From: Streptomyces sp. CG1
GTDB taxonomy: Bacteria; Actinomycetota; Actinomycetes; Streptomycetales; Streptomycetaceae
DNA: 64,000 bases
Direction: 5' to 3'
Assembly (NCBI RefSeq): GCF_041080625.1
Contig: NZ_CP163518.1
Span: 1,426,001-1,490,000 of the forward strand
The notes under the pieces are model-generated. The model did no database searches, had not been told where the DNA came from, and saw only the letters and a program-made list of their open reading frames with translations. The position numbers and the translations under genes are program-made. Every line of letters starts with the position of its first letter. The stretch's first letter is position 1. Positions 34,197 through 42,440 of the stretch are shown here, one piece after another.

Positions 34197-35747
34197 TCAC
34201 ACCGCCCGCCTACGCCCCTCCCAGTACGGCTCCCGCAACCGTCGCTTGTACAGCTTGCCGTTCGGATCGCGGGGCATCTCGGTGATGAAGTCGACGCTCT
34301 TGGGCCGCTTGTAGCCGGCGAGCCGGCCCGCGCAGTGGTCGAGCAGGGTGGCGGCGAGGGCCGGGCCGGGGTCGTGGCCGGGCGCGGGTTCGACCACGGC
34401 CTTGACCTCCTCGCCCCAGTCGTCGTGCGGGATGCCGAAGGCGGCCGCGTCGGCGACGGCCGGGTGGGAGAGCAGCGCGGACTCGATCTCGGCCGGGTAG
34501 ATGTTGACCCCGCCGGAGATGATCATGTCGATCTTGCGGTCGCGGAGGAAGAGATAGCCGTCCGCGTCCAGATGGCCGAGGTCGCCGACGGTGAAGAAGT
34601 CGCCGATGCGGTTCTTGCGCGTCTTGTCCTCGTCCTTGTGGTAAGAGAAGCCGCCGGTGCTCATCTTCATGTAGACGGTGCCGAGTTCGCCGGGCGGGAG
34701 CCGGTTGCCGTCGTCGTCGAAGACCGCGAGTTCGCTGATGGGCCAGACCTTGCCGACCGTGCCGGGCTTCTTTAGCCAGTCCTCGGCGGTGGCGAAGGCG
34801 CCACCGCCCTCGCTCGCCGCGTAGTACTCCTCCACACAGTGCCCCCACCAGTCGATCATGGCGCGTTTGACGTGGTCGGGGCAGGGGGCGGCGCCGTGGA
34901 TGGCGTGCCGCATGGACGAGACGTCGTAGCGGGCCTTCACCTCGTCCGGCAGGGCCAGCAGGCGGTGGAACTGGGTGGGGACCATATGGGTGTGGGTGCA
35001 CCGGTGGGTGTCGATGCGGCGGAGCATCTCCTCGGGGGTCCACCTGTCCATCAGCACCAGCCGGTGGCCGATGTGCAGGGACGCGCCCGCGAACTGCAGG
35101 ACGGCCGTGTGGTAGAGCGGCGAGCAGACCAGGTGGACGTTGTCGTCGAACGGCTTGATGCCGAAGATGCCGAGGAATCCGCCCAGGTACGCCTCCTCCG
35201 GCGCCTTGCCGGGCAGCGGGCGGCGGATGCCGCGCGGGCGTCCCGTCGTACCGGAGGTGTAGTTCATGACCCAGCCGAGTTCGCGGCCGGTGGGCGCCGA
35301 CTCCGGTTGTCCGTCGAGGAGTTGGTCGTACGGCCGGAAGCCGTCGGCCTCGCCGACCGCGTACCGGTGGGTGGCGGGCAGGCCCGCCTCCTCGGCGGCG
35401 GCGCGGGCGGCGTCGGTGAACCGCTCGTGGGCGATGAGCACCTTGGCGCCGGAGTCGGCGACGATCCAGGCGATCTCGGGTCCTACGAGGTGGTGGTTGA
35501 CCGGGACCAGATAGAGGCCGGCCTGGCTGGCGGCCAGATAGGCGGTGACGAACTCGACGCCGTTGGGCAGGACGACGGCGAAGGCGTCGCCACGCTCCAG
35601 GCCGGCCGCGCGCAGCCCGTGGACGAGCCGGTTGGCGGCGCCGTGCAGTCGTCCGGCGGTCCACTCCTCGCCGTCGGGGGCGACGAGGACGGTGCGGTCG
35701 GGGTGCTGGGCGGCCTGGGCCCAGAATCCGGCGGGGGGTGTGCTCAC
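34197..35747 (-). CDS. acyl-CoA synthetase (ANL superfamily)
   Basis: The 516-residue product shows the P-loop VMNYTSGTTGRPRGIRRP, EYYAASEGGGAFATAEDW, the Asp motif FFTVGDLGHLDADGYLFL, the hinge DRKIDMIISGGVNIYPAEIE and the C-terminal MPRDPNGKLYKRRLREPYW with the catalytic Lys. The sequence style matches actinobacterial FadD-type enzymes of steroid, terpenoid or fatty-acid catabolism. GTG at 35747 overlaps the stop of the nitronate monooxygenase gene (GTGA), so the two are co-translated. The operon is preceded by the TCTGAC-N5-GTCAGA site also found before the enoyl-CoA hydratase cluster. Confidence 0.9.
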   Translation of the reverse strand: MSTPPAGFWAQAAQHPDRTVLVAPDGEEWTAGRLHGAANRLVHGLRAAGLERGDAFAVVLPNGVEFVTAYLAASQAGLYLVPVNHHLVGPEIAWIVADSGAKVLIAHERFTDAARAAAEEAGLPATHRYAVGEADGFRPYDQLLDGQPESAPTGRELGWVMNYTSGTTGRPRGIRRPLPGKAPEEAYLGGFLGIFGIKPFDDNVHLVCSPLYHTAVLQFAGASLHIGHRLVLMDRWTPEEMLRRIDTHRCTHTHMVPTQFHRLLALPDEVKARYDVSSMRHAIHGAAPCPDHVKRAMIDWWGHCVEEYYAASEGGGAFATAEDWLKKPGTVGKVWPISELAVFDDDGNRLPPGELGTVYMKMSTGGFSYHKDEDKTRKNRIGDFFTVGDLGHLDADGYLFLRDRKIDMIISGGVNIYPAEIESALLSHPAVADAAAFGIPHDDWGEEVKAVVEPAPGHDPGPALAATLLDHCAGRLAGYKRPKSVDFITEMPRDPNGKLYKRRLREPYWEGRRRAV

Positions 35748-36856
35748 GACTGGCCGCTCCTTCCGGCGATGCGGTTGATGCGGTCCACGGCTCGTTCGAA
35801 GCCGCGGGTGAGGTCGTCGAAGACGGACTGGACGCTGCGTTCGCTGGTCATCCGGCCGACGATCTGACCGACCGGGGTGCCGAGCAGGGGTTCGACCTCG
35901 TACTTCTGGATCCGGGAGACCGCCTCGGCCACCAGCAGGCCCTGCAGCGGCATGGGCAGGGTGCCGGGACCGGCCGGGTCGTCCCAGGCGTCGGTCCACT
36001 CGGTACGGAGCTGGCGTGCGGGCTTGCCGGTGAGAGCACGGGAGCGGACGGTGTCGCCCGATCCGGCGGCGAGAAGCTTGCGGGTCAGGGCGGGCGCGTG
36101 CAGATCGGCCTCTGTGGTGGTCAGCCATATAGAGCCGAGCCACACACCCTGCGCGCCGAGTGTGAGGGCGGCTGCCACCTGTTGTCCGCTGCCGATGCCT
36201 CCGGCCGCCAGCACGGGCAGGGGGTCGACGGCCTCTACGACCTCGGGGGTGAGCACCATGGTGGCGATCTCACCGGTGTGGCCGCCCGCCTCATAGCCCT
36301 GGGCGACCACGATGTCGATGCCCGCCTCCTCGTGTTTGCGGGCGTGCCGGGCGCTGCCCGCGAGGGCCGCGACCAGCACCCCCCGATCGTGCGCGCGGGC
36401 GACGACGTCGGCGGGCGGGGAGCCGAGGGCGTTGGCGAGGAGCCGGATCGGATAGTCGAAGGCGACGTCGAGCTGGGTGCGGGCGACCTGCTCCATCCAG
36501 CCGGTGATGCGCCACCCGGACGCCTCGCCCTCGGCCAGCTCGGGGACCCCGTGTCTGGCGAGGGTGTCCCGCACGAACTGCCGGTGCCCTTCCGGGATCA
36601 TCGCCTCGACGTCCGCCTCGGAGACCCCCTCCACCTTCTTCGCGGGCATCACGACGTCCAGTCCATAGGGCCGGTCGCCGACGTGGGCCTCGATCCAGTC
36701 GAGGTCGCGTTTGAGGTCGTCGGGGGCGGTGTAGCGGACCGCGCCGAGCACTCCGAAGCCGCCGGCCCGGCTGATGGCCGCGGCGACGGCGGGGAACGGC
36801 GTGAAGCCGAAGACGGCGTGCTCGACTCCCAGTGTTCTGCTCAGCTCCGTCTGCAT
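35744..36856 (-). CDS. nitronate monooxygenase / 2-nitropropane dioxygenase family FMN protein
   Basis: The 370-residue product is a TIM-barrel FMN protein of the NMO family: FGFTPFPAVAAAISRAGGFG at the start, DIVVAQGYEAGGHTGEIATM (with the usual His of GGHxG), LPVLAAGGIGSGQQVAAALTLGAQGVWLGS with the phosphate-binding glycines, and the substrate/FMN region SRALTGKPARQL. Members oxidise alkyl nitronates or act as enoyl-CoA reductase-like proteins in lipid catabolism. Its coupling with an acyl-CoA synthetase argues for the latter context. The start codon is 43 bases from the operator-like palindrome. Confidence 0.87.
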   Translation of the reverse strand: MQTELSRTLGVEHAVFGFTPFPAVAAAISRAGGFGVLGAVRYTAPDDLKRDLDWIEAHVGDRPYGLDVVMPAKKVEGVSEADVEAMIPEGHRQFVRDTLARHGVPELAEGEASGWRITGWMEQVARTQLDVAFDYPIRLLANALGSPPADVVARAHDRGVLVAALAGSARHARKHEEAGIDIVVAQGYEAGGHTGEIATMVLTPEVVEAVDPLPVLAAGGIGSGQQVAAALTLGAQGVWLGSIWLTTTEADLHAPALTRKLLAAGSGDTVRSRALTGKPARQLRTEWTDAWDDPAGPGTLPMPLQGLLVAEAVSRIQKYEVEPLLGTPVGQIVGRMTSERSVQSVFDDLTRGFERAVDRINRIAGRSGQS

Positions 36857-36898
36857 GGGCGCAGGATGCCGCAGCCGACCGGACGACGGAAGAGGTTT

Positions 36899-36915
36899 TC
36901 TGACGATCCGTCAGA
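36899..36915. promoter_or_regulatory. TetR-type operator-like palindrome TCTGAC-N5-GTCAGA (second copy)
   Basis: TCTGAC-GATCC-GTCAGA lies upstream of the leftward nitronate monooxygenase start at 36856. It has the same arms and spacing as 19002-19018, indicating a shared regulator of the two acyl-CoA gene groups. Confidence 0.6.
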
Positions 36916-36954
36916 TTCTTTACACCGGCACGCACACCCGCGGCGCACCGTGCG

Positions 36955-38520
36955 TCATCCGGTGGTCTCCAGCACCGCCATCGCCGCGTTGTGCCCCGGC
37001 ACCCCGCTCACCCCTCCCCCGCGCACCGCGCCCGCGCCGCACAGCAGGACGTTCCGGTGCCGGGTCTCTACTCCCCAACGGCCCGTGTCCTGCTGGGAGT
37101 AGGGCCAGGACAGGGCGCGGTGGAAGATGTTGCCGCCGGGCAGCCGCAGGTCCCGTTCGAGGTCGAGCGGGGTCTTCGCCTCGATGCAGGGGCGGCCGTC
37201 GGCGTCGGTGGCCAGGCAGTCGGCGAGGGGTTCGGCGAGGTGGGCGTCGAGCTGGGCGAGGGTGGCCTTCAGCAGTTCCTCGCGTACGGCGTCGTTGTCC
37301 CGGTCGAAGAGCCGGGCCGGGGTGTGCAGTCCGAACAGGGTGAGCGTCTGGTAGCCGCGCTCGGCGAGGCCGGGGCCGAGGATGGTGGGGTCGGTCAGGG
37401 AGTGGCAGTAGATCTCCGAGGGCGGGACGGCGGGGAGTTCACCGGCGGCCGCCTGGGCGTGGGCGGTGGCGAGCTGCCGGTAGCCCTCGGCGATGTGGAA
37501 GGTGCCGGCGAAGGCCTCCCGCGGGTCGACGGCCGGGTCGCGCAGCTTCGGCAGCCGGGTGAGCAGCATGTTGACCTTGAGCTGGGCGCCCTCGGCGGGC
37601 TCGGGTGACGGATCCCCCGTCAGGACGGCCAGCTCCTGCGGCGAGGCGTTGACGAGGACGTGCCGGGCGGCGGCTACGCCCTCGCCGTCGGCCGTGCGAT
37701 AGGTGACCTCGGCGGTGTGTCCGTCGGTGGCGACCCGGACCGCCTCGTGCCCGGTCTCGATGACCGCCCCGGCCGAACGGGCCGCGGCGGCCAGCGCGTC
37801 GGTGAGGGCGCCCATGCCGCCCACGGGCACGTCCCAGGCGCCGGTGCCACCGCCGATGACGTGGTAGAGGAAGCAGCGGTTCTGGACGAGTGAGGGCTCG
37901 TGGGCGTCCGCGAAGGTGCCGATCAGGGCGTCGGTGAGGACCACGCCCCGGACCAGGTCGTCGGTGAAGTTCTCCTCGACGGCGACGCCGATCGGTTCCT
38001 CGAACAGGGCTCGCCAGGCGGTCTCGTCGTCGATGCGGCGGCGCAGTTCGTCGCGGGTGGCCAGGGGCTCGGTGAGGGTCGGGAAGACGCGCTCGGCGAC
38101 GCGCGCGGTCATGCCGTAGAAACGCTGCCAGGCCGCGTACTCGCGCTCGCCGCCGGTCAGCCGGGCGAAGGCCTCCCGGGTGCGCTGTTCACCACCGCCG
38201 ACGAGGAGTCCGGTGGGCCGGCCGTCCCGCTCGGCCGGGGTGTACGACGAGACGGTGCGGGCGCGGACCCGGAAGTCGAGCCCGAGTTCGCGGACGATCT
38301 TCTGCGGCAGCAGGCTGACCAGGTAGGAGTAGCGCGACAGCCGGGCGTCGACACCGGCGAACGGGCGGGTGGAGACGGCGGCGCCGCCGGTGTGGTCCAG
38401 CCGTTCCAGCACCAGCACCGAGCGGCCCGCCCGGGCCAGGTAGGCGGCGGCGACCAGGCCGTTGTGTCCACCGCCGACGATGACGGCGTCGTAGGTGCGG
38501 GTGTGCGCGTTGGCAGGCAT
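36955..38520 (-). CDS. FAD-dependent oxidoreductase of the phytoene desaturase/PYROXD2 type
   Basis: The 521-residue product starts with a dinucleotide-binding motif DAVIVGGGHNGLVAAAYLARAG (about 10-31) and the following VLVLERLDHTGGAAVST, typical of phytoene desaturase-like amine oxidoreductases. A substrate-binding middle region (VIGGGTGAWDVPVGGMGALTDAL) and the C-terminal FAD motif NVLLCGAGAVRGGGVSGVPG complete the fold. PYROXD2-like proteins have no settled bacterial substrate. No carotenoid genes are nearby, so a carotenoid role is not supported. The ATG at 38520 is taken as start; the open frame extends far upstream through the 50-bp repeats, which is not coding. Confidence 0.85.
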   Translation of the reverse strand: MPANAHTRTYDAVIVGGGHNGLVAAAYLARAGRSVLVLERLDHTGGAAVSTRPFAGVDARLSRYSYLVSLLPQKIVRELGLDFRVRARTVSSYTPAERDGRPTGLLVGGGEQRTREAFARLTGGEREYAAWQRFYGMTARVAERVFPTLTEPLATRDELRRRIDDETAWRALFEEPIGVAVEENFTDDLVRGVVLTDALIGTFADAHEPSLVQNRCFLYHVIGGGTGAWDVPVGGMGALTDALAAAARSAGAVIETGHEAVRVATDGHTAEVTYRTADGEGVAAARHVLVNASPQELAVLTGDPSPEPAEGAQLKVNMLLTRLPKLRDPAVDPREAFAGTFHIAEGYRQLATAHAQAAAGELPAVPPSEIYCHSLTDPTILGPGLAERGYQTLTLFGLHTPARLFDRDNDAVREELLKATLAQLDAHLAEPLADCLATDADGRPCIEAKTPLDLERDLRLPGGNIFHRALSWPYSQQDTGRWGVETRHRNVLLCGAGAVRGGGVSGVPGHNAAMAVLETTG

Positions 38521-38579
38521 GGTTCTTCGTAACACGTGTTGATCCACGGCGGCCAGAGGTGGGCCCCGACGGTGGTCAC

Positions 38580-38945
38580 GCGCCGCCGCCCCGGCCTTGG
38601 CCAGGCGCGTCTGCCCGACCCTGGTTACGCACCTCCGTCCCAACCGTAACCACGCGCCTGCGCCCCGACCGTGGTCAGGCTGGTCCGCCCCCAACACGGC
38701 CACGCGCCTCCACCCCAACCACCGCCAGACCCATCCGCCCCGAACACGACCACGCGCCTCCACCCCGACCGCCGTCAGACTCGTCCGCCCCCAACACGAC
38801 CACGCGCCTCCACCCCGACCACAGCCACATACCCACACCCCAACCACCGCCAGACCCATCCGCCCCGAACACGACCACGCGCCTCCGTCCCGACCATGGT
38901 CACGCGCCGCGCCCCGACCATGGTCACGCGCCGCGCCCCAACCGT
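38580..38945. repeat. 50-bp tandem repeat array between divergent genes
   Basis: Head-to-tail units of 50 bp start at 38693, 38743 and 38793, each beginning AACACGRCCACGCGCCTCCA. A further copy starts at 38868 after a 1.5-unit step, and degenerate half-units (ACCGTGGTCA, CCATGGTCACGCGCCGCGCC twice) occupy both flanks. Fifty is not a multiple of three, so this is not a repeated peptide, although all six frames are unusually open because of the C-rich composition. It fills the gap between the FAD oxidoreductase start and the kinase stop. It looks like a minisatellite; function unknown. Confidence 0.8.
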
Positions 38946-38947
38946 CG

Positions 38948-41149
38948 TCAGGTGCCGTCGGGCGCAGCGCGTCGGCGGATCACCGCGACCCTGCGGTACA
39001 GTTCGCCGGCCTCGGTGCGCCGGCCGAGCCGCTCCAGACAGTGGGCCTCGTCGCTGCGGCCGGACAGGGTGTCGGGGTGGTCCGGGCCGAGGATCTGCTC
39101 GCGGGTGGCGGTGACCCGCCGGTACTCGATGAGGGCCTCCGACCAGCGGCCCAGCCAGCCCAGGGCGACCGCGACCTCGCGGCGGCTGACGAGCGTGTCC
39201 GGGTGGGCGGGACCCAGGGTCTGCTCGCGGAGCAGGCAGACGTCGCGCGCCTCGGCCAGGGCGTCCTCCCACCGGCCCAGCCGGCCGAGGTTGACCCCGA
39301 GGCCGTGCCGGGCCCGGAGCGTGTCGGGGTCGGTGGGGCCCTGTACGCGGGTGCGGTCCACGATCAGCTCCCGGTACAGGCGCAGGGCGTCCGCGCTGCG
39401 GCCGAGGCGGCCGAGGCTGAGGGCGGTCTCGTAGCGGGCGGCGAGGGTGTCGGGATGGTCGGCGCCGAGCACGCGCGCCCGGGTCCCGGCGACCTCGTGG
39501 TAGATGCCCAGGGCCTCCTCCCAGCGGCCCGACTGGCCCTGGACATAGGCGACTTCGCAGCGCGAGACCAGGGTGTCGGGGTGGTCGGGGCCGAGCACCC
39601 GAGCCCGGGCGGCGGACGCCTCCTGGGCCATGCGGCAGGCGTCCTCCAGGCGGCCGAGCCGGCCGAGGGTGCAGGCGAGGTTGTGACGGCAGCGCAGGGT
39701 GTCGGGGTGGTCGGGGCCCATGACGCGCACCCGGGCGGCCAGCACCTCCGCGTACACCTGGTGGGCCTCGAAGTGCCGGCCCAGCCGCCCCAGCGCATAG
39801 GCCGTCTCCTGACGGGCGGCGAGGATGTCGGGATGGTCGGCGCCGAGCACGCGCGCTCCGGCCTCGGCGAGGTCCGTGTAGGCGGCCAGCGCCTCGGCGA
39901 CGCGGCCGGCACGGACGAGGGCGAAGGCGGTCTCGTAGCGGCTCGCCAGGGTCTCGGGGTGGTCGGGGCCGAGCAGCTCGGCCCGTTCGGCGGCCACGGC
40001 CCGGTGTGCCTCGCCGGCCTCGGCCCACCGGCCGAGCCCGGCCAGCCGGACGCCCTCGCGGTGCCGTGCGGCGAGGGCGGCGAGAGCTTCCAGGGGCACG
40101 GCAGGGAGCACGCCCACCGCAGCGCCGACGGCCGGGGCGGTGGCCCACCGGCCCGTCAGGGCCGCCCCGGGATCCGGGGGCAGCGCGCCGAGGCCCAGGC
40201 CGAGCGCCTTGTGGCCGGTGGTCATGCCCCGGGTCCAGGACGGCAGCCGTACCCCGGCGTCGGGGAGCGCGGACCCTACGGCCTTGACGGAGACGGCCGT
40301 TGCCCGCCCCTCCCGAATGCGGCGAGCCAAATCCCCTGCGTCGCACGGCCGTTCCTCGGGATCTTTGGCCAGCAGCCCGAGGATGATCTCGTCGAGGTGG
40401 CCGGGCAGCTCCGGCCGTCGTTCACGGGGCGGCCGGGGCGGGGTGTCGCGATGGCCGATGAGGACCGCCCAGGCGTCCTCCAGGTCGAACGGCGGGGCGC
40501 CGGTGGCGATTTCGTACAGCACGCAGCCCAGCGAGTACAGGTCGCTGCGCTGGTCGACTTCACCGCCGACGATCTGTTCCGGGGACATGTAGTGCGGGGT
40601 GCCGAGGGCCACTCCGGTGCCGGTCAGGCGGGTGGTGAAGCCGATGTCGTGGCCGAGGCGGGCTATGCCGAAGTCGCAGATCTTCACCGTGCCGTCGGTC
40701 GTCCGCAGGATGTTGGCCGGTTTCAAGTCGCGGTGGATCACGCCCTGTTGGTGGGTGTAGGCGAGGGCGGCGGCGATCTGGGCGGCGATGTCCAGCACAT
40801 CGTCGACGGGCAGCGGGTGTCCCTTGTTGTCCTCCAGCAGCCGGCTCAGGTCACGGCCCTCCAGCAGCTCCATCACCAGGAAGAGGACCCCGTCGGACTC
40901 GCCGAAGTCGTGCACGACGGTCACACCGCGGTGCGAGAGGGCGGCGGCCACCCGGGCCTCGCGGCGGAACCGCTCCCGCAGGACGCGGGTGAGGGACGGA
41001 TCGCGGTACGGACCGAGCGGCTCAAAGCACTTCACCGCGACGTGCCGGCCCAGGGACTCGTCCCGGGCCCGCCAGACCTCGCCCATCCCGCCCCGCCCGA
41101 GCAGGTCGAGCAGCCGGTACCGGCCCTGAATCAGTCTGTTCTCCCCCAT
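38948..41149 (-). CDS. Ser/Thr protein kinase fused to tetratricopeptide repeats
   Basis: The 733-residue product has a Hanks-type kinase domain (1-275): glycine loop LLGRGGMGEVW, Lys40 (HVAVK), catalytic HRDLKPAN (139-146), DFG (159-161), and the activation segment ending GTPHYMSPEQ. A linker of about 100 residues follows, then at least seven TPR-like units of about 42 residues, each carrying the consensus LGPDHPDTLxxR (about 385-715). There is no transmembrane helix, so unlike PknB-type kinases it is cytoplasmic and likely senses or docks partners through the repeats. The ATG at 41149 begins MGENRLIQGRYRLL; longer starts add only Arg/Gly-rich sequence. Confidence 0.9.
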   Translation of the reverse strand: MGENRLIQGRYRLLDLLGRGGMGEVWRARDESLGRHVAVKCFEPLGPYRDPSLTRVLRERFRREARVAAALSHRGVTVVHDFGESDGVLFLVMELLEGRDLSRLLEDNKGHPLPVDDVLDIAAQIAAALAYTHQQGVIHRDLKPANILRTTDGTVKICDFGIARLGHDIGFTTRLTGTGVALGTPHYMSPEQIVGGEVDQRSDLYSLGCVLYEIATGAPPFDLEDAWAVLIGHRDTPPRPPRERRPELPGHLDEIILGLLAKDPEERPCDAGDLARRIREGRATAVSVKAVGSALPDAGVRLPSWTRGMTTGHKALGLGLGALPPDPGAALTGRWATAPAVGAAVGVLPAVPLEALAALAARHREGVRLAGLGRWAEAGEAHRAVAAERAELLGPDHPETLASRYETAFALVRAGRVAEALAAYTDLAEAGARVLGADHPDILAARQETAYALGRLGRHFEAHQVYAEVLAARVRVMGPDHPDTLRCRHNLACTLGRLGRLEDACRMAQEASAARARVLGPDHPDTLVSRCEVAYVQGQSGRWEEALGIYHEVAGTRARVLGADHPDTLAARYETALSLGRLGRSADALRLYRELIVDRTRVQGPTDPDTLRARHGLGVNLGRLGRWEDALAEARDVCLLREQTLGPAHPDTLVSRREVAVALGWLGRWSEALIEYRRVTATREQILGPDHPDTLSGRSDEAHCLERLGRRTEAGELYRRVAVIRRRAAPDGT

Positions 41150-41251
41150 AGCGATCCGCCGCCCCCGTCGCCGTCCGCCCCGCCGCCGGGAGGCCGCCGC
41201 GGGCCCCCCGGCCGCACCGCGCCCCACCCCCTGCTCGCCCAGTATGACGGC

Positions 41252-42094
41252 CTATCGTCCGACTTTGTACGGTGCCGGACGCGCCTGTGGGCCCAGCCTC
41301 GCCATGGCCCGCAGGATGTGTTTGGGGGGCAACTGCCAGCGCACACGTGCGGGAACGCGGCGCAGCAGGGCGCCCGTGGCCCGCAGCCGGCGGGTGACGA
41401 CGGCGGGTGCGGGGGCCGGTCTGCCGTACAGCTCATGGGCGTACGGAGGCAGAGCGGCGTATGCCAACTGGGCCACGCGCCGCCACAGCACCTCGCGCGC
41501 CGGTATGAGGAGCGGATGCGTCGGCGGGCGGAGCAGGAAGTCGTCGACGACGCGTGCCTCGCGTCCCGCGGTCAGCTCCGGCCGCACTTCCTCGAAGTAC
41601 GCGGCGAGTTGAGCCCGGCTCGCCGGTACGGTCTCCGGGTCGAGGCCCACCAGGCGTGCGCTGACCCGGTGTTCGGCGATGTACCGGTCGGCCTGGGCGT
41701 CAGTGAGCGGGAAGCCGGAGCGGCGCAGCACGTGCAGATAGGAGTCGATCTCCGCGCAGTGCACCCACAGCAGCAGCCCGGGTTCACCGACGCCGTACCG
41801 CTCGCCCGTGTCCGGGTCGGTCGCCGTCAGCATGCTGTGGATCTTGCGCACGCGGGCACCGGCACGCTCGGCGGCCTCGCTGGTGCCGTACGTCGTCGTA
41901 CCGACGAAGTTCGCCGTCCGCATGAGCCGGCCCCAGGCGTCGCGCCCGAAGTCGGAGTTCTGGACGACGCCCCGCACCGCCCGCGGGTGCAGGGCCTGGA
42001 GATAGAGCGCACGGACACCGGCGACCCACATCATCGGGTCGCCGTGCATCTGCCAGGTCACGGAGTTCGGCGTGAAGAGCCCGGGGTCGCCCAT
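41252..42094 (-). CDS. MpaB/rubber-oxygenase-like DUF2236 protein, at the transposon edge
   Basis: The 280-residue product matches DUF2236/MpaB haem oxygenase-like proteins: VTWQMHGDPMMWVAGVRALY, LQALHPRAVRGVVQNSDFG, TTTYGTSEAAERAGARVRKI, LLLWVHCAEIDSYL and ELYGRPAPAPAVV. The family includes latex-clearing protein and MpaB; the His residues in LHPRAV and WVHCAE are the likely haem or metal ligands. The ATG at 42094 has an in-frame TAG at 42113-42115, which lies inside the transposon, so the transposon end sits only 4-5 bases upstream and no ribosome site of the gene's own remains. The N-terminus may be native or slightly shortened; expression is doubtful. Confidence 0.8.
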   Translation of the reverse strand: MGDPGLFTPNSVTWQMHGDPMMWVAGVRALYLQALHPRAVRGVVQNSDFGRDAWGRLMRTANFVGTTTYGTSEAAERAGARVRKIHSMLTATDPDTGERYGVGEPGLLLWVHCAEIDSYLHVLRRSGFPLTDAQADRYIAEHRVSARLVGLDPETVPASRAQLAAYFEEVRPELTAGREARVVDDFLLRPPTHPLLIPAREVLWRRVAQLAYAALPPYAHELYGRPAPAPAVVTRRLRATGALLRRVPARVRWQLPPKHILRAMARLGPQARPAPYKVGR

Positions 42095-42098
42095 GCCC

Positions 42099-42219
42099 TG
42101 TGACGAGGATTTCTAGTTGGCGCCAGCGCACGATGTTGACCTGCAGTGATGCCAACTAGCCTCACGGGTCTTCCTGCCAGTTTCAGAAGGATTGTTGGCA
42201 CTTTTGTACACCGCAGGTC
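42099..42219. repeat. transposon left-end region with inverted subterminal repeats
   Basis: After TGTGACGAGG come CTAGTTGGC (42113-42121) and its exact complement GCCAACTAG (42151-42159). A longer site, GACCTGCAGTG...GCCAAC (42138-42156), recurs in opposite orientation as GACCTGCGGTG...GCCAAC (read leftward from 42219 to 42194). Such repeated subterminal sites are expected as TnsB-binding sites. The rest of 42220-42440, between these and the tniQ-fusion stop, holds no gene that I can support. Confidence 0.5.
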
Positions 42220-42440
42220 AGGAGGGTTCCAGGCGCATCGACCGCCTATGAAGCGGTCCTGATCCCTGGCCGTCGCCGGCTGGCGAAGCGTGCATCGGCG
42301 TCGTCGCGACGTCCTCGGCAGCGCCCGACAGCTCGTATCCGCTCCGGGGCGGACCAGCCGTCCCGCTGCGACGAAGACACCCAAGAGGACTTCGTGACCA
42401 TCCAGGTCACGCCGCGGGCGACCCTGCTCTTCTTCGTGGC

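Noticed and set aside
39000..40080. 126-bp periodic repeats that might suggest a tandem DNA repeat or CRISPR-like array
   Set aside because: The period equals 42 codons and corresponds to the TPR units of the kinase; it is a coding repeat, without spacers.
38597..42103. 1168-codon rightward open frame
   Set aside because: It runs antisense across the 50-bp repeats, the kinase and the DUF2236 gene. Its composition follows the GC-rich third positions of the real genes.
42090..42104. 5-bp target-site duplication at the transposon ends
   Set aside because: The flanking pentamers of the proposed ends (TGCCC and CATAG) differ, so no duplication is claimed.
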